NCBI GenBank assembly: GCA_006384855.1
Contig: VCJN01002137.1
Location: 1 to 64,000, forward strand
From: Tetraselmis striata
Lineage: Eukaryota > Chlorophyta > Chlorodendrophyceae > Chlorodendrales > Chlorodendraceae
Reading direction: 5' to 3'
Length of the DNA stretch: 64,000 bases
Shown: positions 34,792 to 48,280 of the stretch, piece after piece
Numbering within the stretch: position 1 is the first letter of the stretch
Layout of the letters: each line of letters starts with the position of its first letter
The notes under the pieces: generated by a model
Told to the model about the DNA's origin: nothing
The model's database searches: none
What the model saw: only the letters and a program-made list of their open reading frames with translations
Made by a program: the position numbers and the translations under genes

Positions 34792-36004
34792 TCCCTTCCT
34801 AGGGACGCAATAGAGACGCCGTAGCAGTAGGGCCGCTACCGCAATGTGGCTGCCCCGTCCATGTGCGGCCAGCGGCACAGCACCGCACGCACATCCACCG
34901 CCTGCAGAGACACCAACAGCAGCAAAGGCAGGGCATTGCATTGGGGGCCTGCTGCGCAGTTGTTGCTGCATAACCCTGTTGATGAGGATGTGCAGGGGTA
35001 GGGGGCCATGGGGAGCGAGGGGGGTGGTCGGGGGGGAAGGGGGAGGGGGGGGGGGGTGAAAGGAAAAGGGCCACCTGTCCCCGCTGGTTTAGGGAGCCAC
35101 CCTGTGCCGCATCTTAGCTCGTAATATGTGGCCGCCCCCTGCGCCATCCCTGCCCAGCGTACCTTTCCCCTTGCGACCATTGATTATTCGCGCCCGGCTG
35201 ACATGGCCCCTGTTTGCTCCCCCTCCCCCTCCCGATATCCTCCACCAGCTGGACCGCCGTCGTGGATGGCATGAAGAGGCTCGTGGACACGAGGGTCGAA
35301 TAAGAGCCCCTGCAAGATGGAGGAATTGAAAATGAAATTGAATTGCCATGTTCGAAACGGTGGTGTGAGGGTGGGCTCGATGGGAACCAGGCTGTGATGA
35401 GATCGCGGGCTGCGTGCCGGGGGGCACTTCCGGGCAGTACAACGCCCACTGGCTATTTCAATCGGGGTTTGTTTCCCTTTGCGAGTACCGCAGGTAGCTT
35501 CTTGGTGTATAGACGCAATGCAACTGAGAATCTCTCTTGCTGCCTGTGGGCGCCGCGCTGTGCGTCGGCATGGAAGGCCCCTTGCTTGTCTCCCACTTCA
35601 TCTTCTGCTTGTTCACTTTTGGGTGGGAGCGTATGCACTATACGGACTTGCTCAACCGCGAAATCGGCCTTTAGGAGGCAACCACCAATCTTGTCACATA
35701 ATCATTACAGCAGATGCCCTATTAATGGTGTTTTAATGGGGATGCCAGCGCTTATTGGCGGGTTTGGGTTTGGGTTTGCACTAATTATGAGAATGCATGA
35801 AAGGTTGAGATCCGCATCGAACCGCATAGCGGAGGCTGGGGGGTGCTGCCCTATTTATGACCGTCTGGGATCTGGGACCAAGCGGTACGCACTGTGTTCA
35901 ACGCGGAGGACCGGTGCGGATGAGCTGGGTTTGGAACAGATGCGCCGCGGCTTGTATGTATGTTAATCATTGTATCATTCAGTCCGTGCTACATACATGA
36001 GGAT

Positions 36005-36570
<566 letters not shown>

Positions 36571-37546
36571 GCGAGCCCTTATCTGGCAATACAGCAGTCA
36601 ATGATGGGACCATGCATTATGTAGCTACTGTGTATTATCTATTGACGCCTCGATGATGGCCTCTGGCTTTCCACATGCCCATCCTGCCGAAGATAGTAAG
36701 ATACCCCCCCCCCCCCCCCCCCCTTGAAGCATCGCTGTCCGGGTCAAGCGATCATCATGTCTACCACGGGCGCCGCCGCAGCTGTAATACCACTGTGGAT
36801 AGTACATAACGGGACAGGAAGACGCGGCTCACGCCCCATTGCCGGATGAATCGATGAACGTTTCCCCAGAGGAACTTTCGTTTCTAAAAAACCAGTAATT
36901 TTGTGACTGTTTCTGGAACTGTTAATATTTTTATCAAAACACTGCCCCCCTTTTCTGGGATGTTCCCTGTTTCTATTTCCATCTCGGGTGAATCTTGATT
37001 AAGAATATTGTATTATTCCAATACACAATCAATACGATTCCTTCCCAGTCATCCTGCATTTAGCGGCGGGGGACTACTGCAGACAGGTGGGTTTGGCACG
37101 GGCGCTAGCGCTGGGGATAGGATCGGCCGCGTACATTGCTGGAAGAATGAATGGAGCAACCAAGTGTGATGGAGCATCCAATCCACCCATGCATTGAGAC
37201 GAGGGAATTGCGGATGTCCCCGACGAAAGCGGGGCGCTCCTCCTGACAGGTACGGTACGGTGCGTATGGCCTTGGCTTTAGTCGCTATATACCTCGGGAT
37301 GCTTTTGGAACAGGTCATCGGGAGCGTCTGCTGTGCTTTAGCGCCTGATTAAACGGGACGGGAGGGATTGCTTTGTGCGGGCGCGCGGGGGAGTGCCAAA
37401 GTGCGGGACTTGCAGCGCACGCAGCCGGTGCGTACAGTGCAGACTCCGGTCAGGGCGTCGCTGCACAGGATGGGTTGCCAGGCTGTTCCAACACACACTC
37501 CCTTAGATGAACCCCGCATCGCTGATCAGGGCGGAAACGTCGGCAC

Positions 37547-37803
37547 CAGGGTTGGGCTGCAGTCCACTTTCCAGTACTGCAGGCTGCATGCAGTACTGCA
37601 GGCTGCAGTGCAGGCTGTAGTAGCACTGAAACTGTTGATTATAGGGAAGGGCGGGACAGAGAAGGGCATATGTATTTGGGGAACCATGGGTAACTGCACT
37701 GCAGCCCCTCTTCGGGAAGTACTGCAGGCTGCAGTGCAGTAGCTTAACTGCAGGCTGCAGTTTCTGCAGTCCGCAGTGCAGTAGATACTGCAGTCCAACC
37801 CTG
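37547..37803. mobile_element. hAT-type MITE with 8-bp target duplication
   Basis: The element begins CAGGGTTGGGCTGCAGT and ends with the reverse complement of CAGGGTTGGACTGCAGT, 16 of 17 positions matching. The 8-bp sequence GTCGGCAC stands directly on both sides (37539-37546 and 37804-37811). The CAGGG terminus and 8-bp duplication are diagnostic of hAT elements. The 257-bp interior consists largely of ctgcaggctgcagtgcagta-like repeats. No transposase is encoded. It lies about 150 bp beyond the stop of the RlmD-like gene, possibly within its 3' UTR. Confidence 0.9.
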
Positions 37804-37956
37804 GTCGGCACGTCATGGGAGTGCGTTGTCCCCAGGTCTCTCGATGGCCGGGAAAGCCCCGGTCCCGTGTCGGTTCAAGTCGGTGCACGTCAGGCTGATG
37901 TTGCCTTAAGTCACAAGGCCGCAGGTGTGACACCACCTGCGACCGCATCGCTGCCC

Positions 37957-40900
37957 TTACACCCGCTCCAGAAGCGCCACCGTCTCCACGTGCGCCGTCT
38001 GCGGGAACATGTCGACGGGCGTGACGTGGCGCAGGCAGTATGCGGCCTCGCCCGGCGCTTCGGGCGGCTCCGCGAGCGCCGCGAGGTCGCGCATCTGCGT
38101 GGTCACGTCGCAAGAGACGTACACCAGGCGGCGGGCACCGCTGCTGCGGATGAAGGCCACCACCGCCCGCGACAGCCCCGCGCGCGCGGGGTCGGCGATG
38201 ATCACATCGGGGCGCGGCACATCCGTCGCCAGCCGCGCTGCCATCTGCTCCAGGTCGCCCTGGAGAGCGGGACAAGGCGGCGGGGCAGTCAGGGACCGGC
38301 GTGGAGCGTGGATGCCGCGACCCTGGTGTGGAGGGTCCGATGCCGCCACCCGCTACTTTCCCACATTAAATTACAACACACCAACAAGCGAGCTGGAAGT
38401 CAAGCAGAAGCAGCGTCCTGGATGGATCACCGCTGCTGTGTTCTCAGGGATCTCGGTGCACACCGACCCTCTAACCGCCATGGAGCACAATGAATTGTCC
38501 GCCAGGGGGTAAGAGGGAAGACTCGAATGGGCAAGAGATAGGAGGGCGTGATGGCGGGGGTGGAGGTATTATTGCCAGCGTAGTTAGGGGATATCGCTGA
38601 GAAGTGTGGGCAAACAGCCTGGCATATGTGTGCGCCCAGCGGGCGGCAGGGTGAGGGACACGCACACGGGGAGCAGGTTGATGGGCGACGGTGCGGAGTC
38701 GGTCAGCGCCGCCTGCCGACATCGAGGTGACGGTGGTGGGAGGAGGGGCTATGCACTGGTACATCATGCTAACAATTTTATAGCAATGACAGTAAAAGAG
38801 TACTAAATTTGTCATATGCTGTGTTGATGTGCTCGTTATATCTTAATAAGTATATCCGTCGCATTTTACAATTTTCATAGCAAACATTATATAGCCCCTA
38901 TCATAAAATGGCGTGTCGATATATTTGACATGTTTTTTCATCATTGGGAAACAACGTCATTGTGTGGAATTGAAAAGGGGAGGGTCGCACCTCGTGAAAG
39001 TGCGCGTTGCTGATGCCGTTTCGCTCCGCGTTGCGCCTCGCGTCCGCCACCGCGCTGGGCGACACCTCAAAGCCGTGCATCTGCGCGCATGCGCCCGCGA
39101 GCGACAGGCCGATGGTGCCGGTGCCGCAGTACAGGTCCAGCAGCACGTCGCCCCCGCCGGGCGGCAGCCCCGCCGCGTCCTGCGCCAGGCGGTACAGCAC
39201 CTCCGTCTGCTCCGGGTTGGTCTGGAAGAAGCTGCCCGCCGAGATCTGCATGCCGGCACGCCTCTCCACGTGTTCAGGACAATGACATCGCGGGGGGGGT
39301 GCGGGGTGGAGACGGTGGCGCGATCGCCACACCAGTCATGCAGGACACCAAAAAAGCACCGCGGAACCCAGCACCCAGGAACTCGCCTTGGTACGTCGGG
39401 CAGTCTATCTCCTTTCACAGGGACGACTGGACCATCAGTAATTATCAATTTTAATTTTAATTTTGTACGCCCGCGAATTGCATTACTACACTTTCAAAGC
39501 CCAGTCGGATGTTCCCTATGCTACATCGGTTTTGGGGCCTAAAGAACACATGGAAGGTGCTTTTCCCTGTCGCCAGTGAATACGTCTCAAAAAAACGGCA
39601 GGCGACTCGGGCAAAATGTTCAAAGTTCTGAACTCTCTCGTCTGAGGCGACACTTCGTTGAGGTTTGAATATGCCACAAGTTGAGCATGCGGCGGTTGGT
39701 TGACCGCTTGCGCGGAGGCACGGGCGCGGGGGTACCTCAAAACAGAGGCCCAGCAGGCGCTCCATGATGACCGGCTCGCCATGCAGCAGCTTGGGCGGGC
39801 CCTTTGGCTTGCCGCCGCCACCGCGCTGCGGCGCCACGCTGGCCACCACGCCCGCCACCTCCGGCACCTCCGCCGCCAGCACGGCCGCCAGCGGCGCCAG
39901 CACGCCCTCCGCGGCCACCCGGGTGACAAACTGCACAAGCAGCCGCGGCGCGTCGGTCTGGGGGTCGCGCCCGCGGCGGATGACCAGGTCGCGCAGCAGC
40001 CCTGTGTGGCGCGCGGCGCAGTAGGGCTCAAGCCCTGCCGCCGCTGCCTCGCGCCGCACCACCGCTAGCACCTTGTTCATGGCGTCACCTGCACACAAGC
40101 ATCACAACAGGCTAATCATGAGCAGCCACGTGAAATTGGCAGAGGGCATCCTGTGACTTTGGGCCACCAAATAGCTGGCCACCTGTTGAGTGGCTGCCCA
40201 GGCATGGGGGGTTGAGGGGTTGGGGGCGCACCCTGGAGGCTGCAGGCCTGGATGGACAGGACCTGGTCGTGGAACCCCGGGCGGTGCTTCCCCAGCGCCC
40301 AGCGCCCCGACAGCGCGGTGTCGTCGTGCGGCGCGCCGCCTGCGGGCAGCCATTCCGTATCCGAGAAGGAGAATTCCATCTTGTTGCGGTATGCGTAGGT
40401 TGCCTCGCACCCCACCGTCGGTCGTACCAGCGCTTCGGCAGCCTGCGATGGCGAGGAGCGGGCGGCAGGTGGTGCGTGTCCTTGAGAGTGAGAGGTGTTT
40501 ACTTGCGCGCGTGGGATGGCCGCAGGCAGGGATAGCAGCAGCTCCTCACCTCTGCGCCGGCGATGCGGCGCAGTGAGTCGACCACCCAGCTCCGCTTCCA
40601 AGCCAGCTGGGCTTCGTAGTCGATCGCTTGCAGCGTGCAGCCGCCGCACGGGCCGAAGTGCGGGCAAGCTGGGGTAGCCGGTGCGTCGTGCGCCTCCACA
40701 CTCTCCGTCTTAACCGCGCGCGCCCACCGCTTCTTCACGCGCGTCACGCGAGCCCAGAGCACCTCACCGGGCCAAGCTCGATGCACGAAGCAGACCATCC
40801 CGCGCGCCGCGTCGCCGTCGCCGTCGCCGTCGTCGTCGCCCGACACGCCGTCCAGGGCGCCGACTCGACACACCCCGTCGCCGCCAACCGCAAGCGACTC

Positions 40901-41110
40901 GCATTCCAGCCGCACCACATCACCAACGCGCAAACCTCCGGAAGCATGCCTGGGAGCCGCGGCAGCGGTGTCGCTTTTTTGTCGGCCGCTGCTGTGGCAC
41001 GGCGACAGCTGCTTGCGGCCGGGAGGTGCGGCCGCCGTCGGGGTGACGGCGCGGCGGCGGATTTCCGACCGGAAAACCGCTGCCGCCGCCGACCGCACAG
41101 CCGCGCTCAT
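37957..41110 (-). CDS. RlmD-type RNA (uracil-5-)-methyltransferase with 4Fe-4S cluster
   Basis: Five exons in phase: 41110-40550, 40442-40232, 40088-39736, 39245-38991 and 38259-37957, giving 560 residues. The family methylates C5 of uridine in rRNA or tRNA with SAM. Residues 60-135 fit a TRAM domain (LRVGDVVRLECESL). Iron-sulphur ligands are Cys149, Cys155, Cys158 (CPHFGPCGGC) and probably Cys254. The methyltransferase core shows SFFQTNPEQ (380-388), LLDLYCGTGTIGLSL, IIADPARAGL (480-489), catalytic Cys510 in YVSCDVTT and general base Glu552 in HVETVALL. The DPARAG form and the cluster point to the RlmD rather than the TrmA group. The first ~55 residues are Ala/Arg/Ser-rich, so import into plastid or mitochondrion is likely but inferred. 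The start is the ATG at 41110; the frame extends upstream without a nearer ATG. Confidence 0.88.
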
Positions 41111-41900
41111 AGCGACTCTGATGCGGAGGCTCAGCTGCACGAGATAGCGGGTCCAATGGATGCACCGAATCCGCTCGGCCTTCTATTAACCCAGAACGCT
41201 ACCGTTCGTGGTATCCTTGGCGCATGCCGGTGGATATTCGACGACACTGCCACCTTGGCCGGCGACGGCCGACGGAAGCGATTGGTACTGAGAAGGCTAG
41301 GCGGGGCGGCGGGGCGGGTAGTTAACTTGCGCAGAGGGTACCGACGGAGAGGGTAGTTACGCGAGGGTAGTCGGGCACCGATACAGGTCTATCGACTTCT
41401 ACACGAGGGGTTTTCATCGGGTCTTTGTCGCCGGATGAAACCCTGGAACTTGTACGCCCGGAAGACAGATATTCAGGGCACCCAGGGTGGCGGTGTATTT
41501 CCGGAGTAATATAGGATTAATCCTTAATATGTAGTAAAATGGCCGCCTGGCCGCCTCTTGTAATATTTTAATCAATGGCCGACGCGACAGTATCAGCAGC
41601 TATGTTTTGCCGGTATGTTCTGGAAACAGCTCCATTATTTTATTATTAGTATATTATTATTTGATATTGAACAGAACAGTATTTGATTCCGCCGTCACCT
41701 GTCGCGCACACGGCGGGGGCTGTTGCAGCGGGTCTCGGCTTGCGTGCATGGTACCCTGGGCGGCATTCTCTCTGCCGGTGTGCAGATGGCCAAGTCTGAT
41801 GCGTGTGCTCGTGCCCACTCTGCGTCTTCTCATGTTACTGCTTCCACCCCGCAGTCGATAGATGCAGAGGACCTTTGTGATTGCCTTTTATTTTGGTGAT
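41111..41900. other. Upstream region of the RlmD-like gene; nothing else recognised
   Basis: The sequence becomes AT-rich from about 41,500. No exon, repeat or promoter element could be identified. Confidence 0.5.
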
Positions 41901-41940
41901 TTCCGATATCGCCTTCTGCTGCTAGCTCATGTAATTATAT
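41901..41940 (+). repeat. Left copy of an identical 40-bp direct repeat
   Basis: All 40 bases, beginning ttccgatatcgccttctgct and ending gtaattatat, occur again unchanged at 49141-49180 in the same orientation. The flanking bases differ on both sides. Confidence 0.95.
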
Positions 41941-41999
41941 ATTGAACAGTACTATTCGCAAGGCTGATGAGTGCTAGCCTGCTGCTCTCCCCGACGTTT

Positions 42000-43620
42000 T
42001 GAAAGTTATTCTTAGGGCCTGGCGGAAGACCGGGATCAGCTCGGCCTCGATCCCATCTTCCTCGTGGTTGGCACCCCGCCGCAATATGCACATGTTGGCG
42101 TCGTGCTAGTCCTCAGCGTCGTGGTGGTGGTAGTATGGCTCCACTGGGTAGTTGCAATCCAGGGCGATGTTGGAGAATAAGACGTTTGTGAGGGCATGCG
42201 GGTCCGCCTCCAATGGCTTCGTCCCACATACCAACGATTTCGAGGTGCTTGCTTCGTCCAATGCCTAGATAGCAACATTTATAGCACCAGCTAGCAAGTC
42301 ATTACTATCGCTAATATGAAAATGCCATGCCAACCCATGCCATGCCATGCTGATAATGCTCACTTATTGATGACGTATAAACCTCCTCGCCGTCTCGCGT
42401 CGCACCCGAGTCACGTGCCTCTAGCACCTCGCATGGAGTGGTTGCCAAAGTGTGTTGTGAGTAGATGCAAAGCGGCTTGCCACACTCTTTGCACTCGACC
42501 GCTGATCTGAGCTTGGTGGCCTTGCAGAGCTTGTCGTGTGTTGTCTTCGTGTCGGGGATCCAGCTCAAGCGGGTCTCAAGGGCAGGTAAGAAAACAGCCT
42601 TATCGCGCTTTTGTTTCTCCTTCTTGTCCTTGCCGGCAGCAGAGCGGTTAGCAACCTGTACCATAATCTTGGATGGTTGATGCTCATCGCTGAAGAGTTG
42701 GAGTAGCAGTATGGCCTTTTCGAAGCACTTATGTACAACGAGTCGCCGATGTCGCCTGGGGTGCGGGCACGGGGGGTGGGCAGGGCAGGAAAGAAGGGCT
42801 ACATCACCTTCTTGAACGGCGCGGGAGACAGCTTGGGTGGGTGCATTGTTCCAAGCTCACATAGCTTGCATTCGCACGGATCCACATGAGATTGTTTGAA
42901 TAATTGCACCATGTAATCGCTTCTGCCGGTGTACCGTTCCAACACTGTCATGAGGATAGGATGTTTCTTGGCACTGGAATTAGTGGGCTTCATGTCGGTC
43001 ACGATCGGGTCCAGCTCCCGGAAGAAAGGGCAGCAACTAACAGCCATGAACATCATCAGAAGTGCCGTAAAAATCAGGTATAGCATGTACATAGAAGATG
43101 CATGCATGGCAAAAGGAGGGGTAGGGCTGATACTCAATTCATGTTCGGAAGCTGCTAGCTAGACCATGACATGGTTATAAGCCCATATGGGGCGCTCAAA
43201 TCGTTTGCCGATAGCTGACTTGCGGCTGGAGATGCTTTCAACACACGTTTCTTGGAAGTTATCACACGTTTGTATTGGTGTTGGTGGCTTTGCTTTGCAG
43301 CGTCGGCGTGGCGCCCTAGCGGGCGCGGCGGCCTCAGCCTCAGCATGCACGGCGGCCTCAGTCTCAGCAGGCGCGGCGGCCTCAACCCGATAGGGCAGCG
43401 CGGCGGCCTCAGCCTCGGCATGCACGGCGGCCCCAAATTCAGCAGACACGGCCGCCTTGGCCTCATCCGATGCGGCAGCCTTAACTCCAGCAGCCCGTGC
43501 AGCGGCCCGAGCCTTCGCAACAGACGGGCTTCACATGCAGCCGCCATCTCTCCCATGGACTTCATGTCATTGCACTTGGACATGTCGCGCTCGAATACTT
43601 CATGCATGGCATGTCTGGAG
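42000..43620 (-). pseudogene. 3' exons of an unknown, probably element-derived gene
   Basis: Several minus-strand frames look like real protein. An Ala/Glu-rich block at 43155-43500 (AEAEAAV-type repeats) is out of frame with an upstream start at 43607 (HEVFERDMSKCNDMKSMGEM), implying a one-base shift. 42825-43137 reads RELDPIVTDMKPTNSSAKKH and ERYTGRSDYMVQLFKQ, then a CECKLC motif, ending at a GT donor. 42325-42770 reads VVHKCFEKAILLLQLFSDEH, then LSWIPDTKTTHDKLCK and CKECGKPLCIYS. 42000-42280 continues but has an in-frame TAG. The Cys-rich tail resembles C-termini of repetitive element-derived proteins, but I cannot name the family. The shift and stop suggest decay. Confidence 0.45.
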
Positions 43621-43770
43621 AGAGCGCGGCCCTGGCAGGCGCAGCAATAACAATGATGTCAACGCATGTATGTTGATTCAAGACATAGTACAATGACAAT
43701 GGTTTCATGCGACACAAGGTTTGGGCTAACATGTAGCGACATATTCAGGATGGTCATGATGCGACCCGCT

Positions 43771-46700
43771 CTACCGGGTTTGCCCACCCCTGAGTTGGCG
43801 CATTCCGGCTCGCCACCAACGACGTGCCGAGTCCACGCTCGACAAACACATAAAGCAAGCCCAATAGCACACACAAGACTTTGCAATTGTGATCCGGGCT
43901 GCCATCTGTAAATCAAAAGCACTGGTGTATCTAGCCCCGAGTTGGCGCGGGGCTACTCTAGCTACCTCCACTCCATGCCATGATGCAGAGCTGGCTTGGA
44001 AAACCGCGTCCTTCAGACTCGGTACATTCGCCACACATGCACAATCATATCATGAATAACAGCATGTGGCAGTGACAGTCATGCTATATAGCTATGCAAC
44101 TGCTAGGATGCACATGGAAATACGCGCAGCGGTATAACTATGAAGAAGATTGGCAGCCCTTCCTCATCATTACATGCATGCAGGCATCCGCACCAACAAG
44201 TTGACATCTGGTTTGAGCGACACCATCATGAAGTCGTGGTCGCAAGCCAGGGGGGGCGCCCAAGACTGGGACGATGATGCACTTCCCCGTGCCTGCCAAC
44301 AACTTGACATGCATGTTAGGCTCGCCGATGTTCACCTGTAGAGCCATGCATGTACACCGCTTTCATGAATATATTCGCGTTATATAGTTTTAACACACAA
44401 GAGTGTGTGGGCACACATGCAAAGATATATGGATGGGCGGTCACCTTTGCTTTGTCATCTGCCGAGTCAAGGCGCGCGCCGCCAAGCAGCGGCCCACCAT
44501 AAGCGGAGGATCATGGGTACGGCAGGCCCGGCGGCACCACCCCCACCTCCACGCGGTGGGCGTTGGTTACCCATAAGACCCGTGCCCGGTTGGGTGCGGC
44601 AGGAAGCTGAGCGGGGTGGCCGGTTGTGGCGGGTCCTTAAATCATGCGACGACCGGGGAGCCCTTAATACCGGGGGCTTTTCAAATAATACTCGAAGTCC
44701 CGGTAGCGCCTCCTGTGTGGGGGCTGCTAAAAACAATTCTTTTACGACCTCTGCCATGTGTCGGCCTCTCCGAGGTTTGCCTACGGGTGGGGAGGGGGTG
44801 TGTACGACTCGGAAGGGGGCAGCCTACTCGCGAAGGCTGTTCCAAAGAAAATCGGAAAATTCTCGTACCTCGGTACGACCCGCGATGGACATGCAGAAGA
44901 TCTGGCGTCCCTCCCCCACGCATATGTGTTTCACCTGTGAACCACTCGAATTCCGGCCTAGTAGAGCGGAGTGTTCGGCGGCGCCCTGCGGCCGACCCGT
45001 TCGGAACACCCGGGAAAACCTCAGCCGTCCCATGAGAACGGGTGAGGGCGGCGAGCACGAGGAGACGGGAGCCCGGCATTTAAAGGCCGGGCGGGCGTTC
45101 GGGAACGAGGAGGCCGGGCATGGCAGCGACTCGGGGGCGAGGAGTCAGGAGCCGAAGTGCCATGAGGGAGTCGCAGCCACGCAGCGGGAGGACTCAGTTG
45201 GCGCCAAGCTCGGTCTGACCCCGGACATGCGACTACAAAGACGAGGCGCGCTGCGGAGGCGAGCGGCGCGCAGGCGAGCGGGGACCGGCTTCCCGACCAT
45301 GGAGCGATGTCAGGCGGGCGCGGGGCGGCGAGGGGGGGGGGGGGGGGGCTTTCCCCCTTCAGTCCCCTTTTGGGATCCTACCGCAAGGACTCAGTTGGGC
45401 GAGAGGGATGCATCATCGGCGGACCGCGGTCGAGGCCGGCGGACCGCCACAACCGGCTCGGCGGGGCGATCAGCGCCGCGACATTTGGGGCATTTTCAGC
45501 GATGGCAACAGGTGGAGCCAAGACGCCGCACGACGACGAAGATTGTGCGGTGCCGGTGCATTATCCGTGTACAAGAAAACCTTTTGGGCAGGTTTAGTAT
45601 CATGTTCGTAATCCACATATTAGCTATCGAATAGCGGTAGTCACTTGTATATCCGAGTTTTATCCAAAAAATAAACACAACTAATGATCATGTGATAGAA
45701 GGCGGGGTTTGGAAACGAAACATGATGGCCAAAAGTTTCAGGTGTAAGTACATTGTATGTGTTCGTCCCAACCATGGTTAGAGATGGCATGCCCTATTAA
45801 GAACAACTTTGTCTGAGCGTTGGAGAGCAGCAGCATGCTAAATAGCAAGCTATAATCAATTTCAGTTCGATCTTAATTTGACGAGACAAAGAATTGGCGT
45901 GTCCACGGCGGCGGCATCTACCTTGGCCGCGACGAGCTTGGACTCCCGTGTGCGATGTTGCTTGCTGAGCAGAGATGCGCAGTATGCGGCGTCGATACTG
46001 CATGATCTCGGGCTCCGCACTTGCACCCCAAGGGTAAATGCCAACTCACCTAGCACAGGTACGCAACATGACCGGATTTAATTATCACATGAAAATATAG
46101 CGCGCTTGCGCTCAGCACATGCAATCATCATGCGGCGACACGTAGGCATACCTACGAAGACCATCGACCTTACATAGCGAAAATAAGTTGGCGTAAACTG
46201 AAGGTAGGCCGACCCGGTCTCAGCCGGAATCTTGATGCCCCACCCCTGAAATACCTTGTCTTGGTCCTCGAGCTTGAGGATCTCCACGGTTGCCTCTATA
46301 TAATGGATGCGATAGACATGGCAAAATCTGGCATGAAGAAGCTAACCCCATGCGTGCGGATGTGAACTGTCTTATAATCTTCAACAAGCTGACTTAGCGC
46401 TGTCCATAAGCTACCGAAGGCCTTGCTCGTTGGCATGCCATTCAACACCCGTATGTCTGATGATAGCAACTCACTGCAGATGACGGCGCAACATGTATGA
46501 CCCGGTACTAAAATTGCAACAACATATGGTAAGACATGCAAACGTCAACGCTCATCATGCATTTCAAAAAGTCATGTGTTGGGTATGCATGCGTGCCAGT
46601 CGCACGTCAATGTAAGTTGCTTGCTCTAAGCCCACGTCAGCCAGTATCTCGGCAGTGGACACGTGGTACGACATCGTTGTTACATCATGGTTGCTCATGA

Positions 46701-48280
46701 AGTCATTCCTCACAACAGTAGCCATGAATGATGACTGTGCGATGAGCCAAGTTTTGGTGCATTGGGGCTGCAGAGGCAAGCTCAACAACGAGGCTAATAT
46801 GGACTTCGAAGCGCATTCGATCCGTGCCTCTCGGTCCTTGTTGCTGAAGTCTCGAGTGATCTTCCAGCCGAAATGATGATTAGACACTCCATCTCGGCTC
46901 CCGACCATACATGAAGTCCCAGAATTGATACGGGACTCCTAGCCCCCTCTTCATTTCGACTAGGACGAAGGCTGCGCGCTGGGGGACGGCCTTCCCTACG
47001 ATTAAGTTGTTGACGTCGATGGGGGTGTAGAGCTCGCGGGCCATGAGGGCTTCCTCCAGCGGGACAAACTCAAGGGAAGGAAGCGTACCCATCGCAAACG
47101 CCTCGATGGTGTTGATTTGGTAGATGTTCTCGGTCGGTGTCCTAGCATGCCTCGTCCGAGCGTGGTTACGGCGGTACGGTGTGCATGCTTGCCAAGACTC
47201 TCCGTACGGTCCACCATGTTGTCATCAAGGTAAAACAACAGCTTCATCGCCGATCTCGGCCCATTGGTCGGCAAGTAGCCAGTCGCTGCCCTCATCCCTC
47301 AGCACTCCATGCAACCATAGTTGAACATTCTCCAAGTGCTCGCAAACCTGTTGCACCGCTCAATTTTTATCTTAAGCTCTGGGTAAGGTCGCACGTCTGC
47401 AGCTACACAATGACACACATAGATAGGGTTCGACGTCATCGATATATACTAGGTCAAACCGTCAAGAACCCACCCTACATGCGGCGGTTGGATATTCGAA
47501 TCGGTAAGCATGAAGACGCGGCGGCGGGGGCTGGCTCATCCCTATTCGTTGGGTTGATTATGTGCCGTCCACTCGGACATAGTCAAAGCAAATAAGACTC
47601 TGGTTAGACCCGTGACGAACATTGCCACTTTAGACTGAGCCTTATTCGGCGCCCAACCACCACCGTTGTGGCCTATCCAATCGATGATCGAGATGTAGAG
47701 ATGGTCCTCGGCTTTCATGCCACCCGCTCGAAATGGCCTCATACTATGCCGTGCTTGAAGCTGCTGCCAGCATCATCCGCTAGAAAGCATCGTTTCGAGT
47801 TATTTGGGTATTTTCGACCTCGGCTAGTCGATAGCGGCATTGGTCGAATACACACTGAACCGGAAGTCTTCGAAGATGCTTTCTAGAGCGTTGGCGACGG
47901 TCACATCGTGGACGAGGCTGTCACAATTCTCCTCACCGACACGTCGCGGCCGACTACCGTTCGCTTTGTCTTGCCGGGGCGAATCACAAAATAGTGGGTC
48001 TTGACGTAGCTGAGTCTAACCTAGTCCGATGCGGACAACCTCTGCTATAAGTGGTTAGTTTTTATTCATAACTTGTAGGCTCGCCACGGTTCAACATGTC
48101 TTAGGGTGTGTTATCTTTTATTAATTAACCTACTCACATGACGCACACAACAATCACGGCGGGCTTGCCCATCGTCACGTCTTCCCAGTTGACGGTCGGA
48201 GACTTCCAGCTGCACCATGTATTTCCTTAGCCTCCCTTCCGGGTCCTCGTCGCCATCACCGTTGGCCAGCAGCATCTTGA
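43771..48280 (-). pseudogene. Upstream exon-like fragments of the same unknown gene(s)
   Basis: Protein-like minus-strand segments succeed one another with splice-like ends: about 47900-48020 (THYFVIRPGKTKRTVVGRD), 47542-47742 (DHLYISIIDWIGHNGGG), 46880-47110 (VNNLIVGKAVPQRAAFVLVE), 46564-46905 (HHFGWKITRDFSNKD; STAEILADVGLEQATYID), 46296-46510 (SSDIRVLNGMPTSKAFGSLW), 46140-46290 (LKLEDQDKVFQGWGIKIP; FTPTYFRYVRSMVFV), 45862-46056 (ELAFTLGVQVRSPRS), 44250-44347 (VNIGEPNMHVKLLAGTG) and 43920-44034 (VPSLKDAVFQASSASWH). Stops and frame breaks occur between and sometimes within them. Repeat family B copy 2 sits in the middle. Whether this is one gene or several fragments cannot be decided by eye. 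No function is assigned. Confidence 0.35.
44505..45190 (+). repeat. Dispersed repeat family B, copy 2 (plus orientation)
   Basis: Homologous to the reverse complement of 6400-7170 (see that entry for landmarks). A long open frame crosses it and its right flank (44405-45634), but its translation is not shared with copy 1, so it is not taken as a gene. A G-run follows at 45331-45347. Confidence 0.65.

Noticed and set aside
37526..38275. 249-codon minus-strand ORF
   Set aside because: It is an alternative frame over the last exon of the RlmD-like gene that then runs through the hAT MITE.
44405..45634. 409-codon plus-strand ORF
   Set aside because: It spans repeat family B copy 2 and its flank. 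Its peptide is Arg/Gly/Pro-rich and is not preserved in copy 1, so it appears to be a chance opening in GC-rich DNA.
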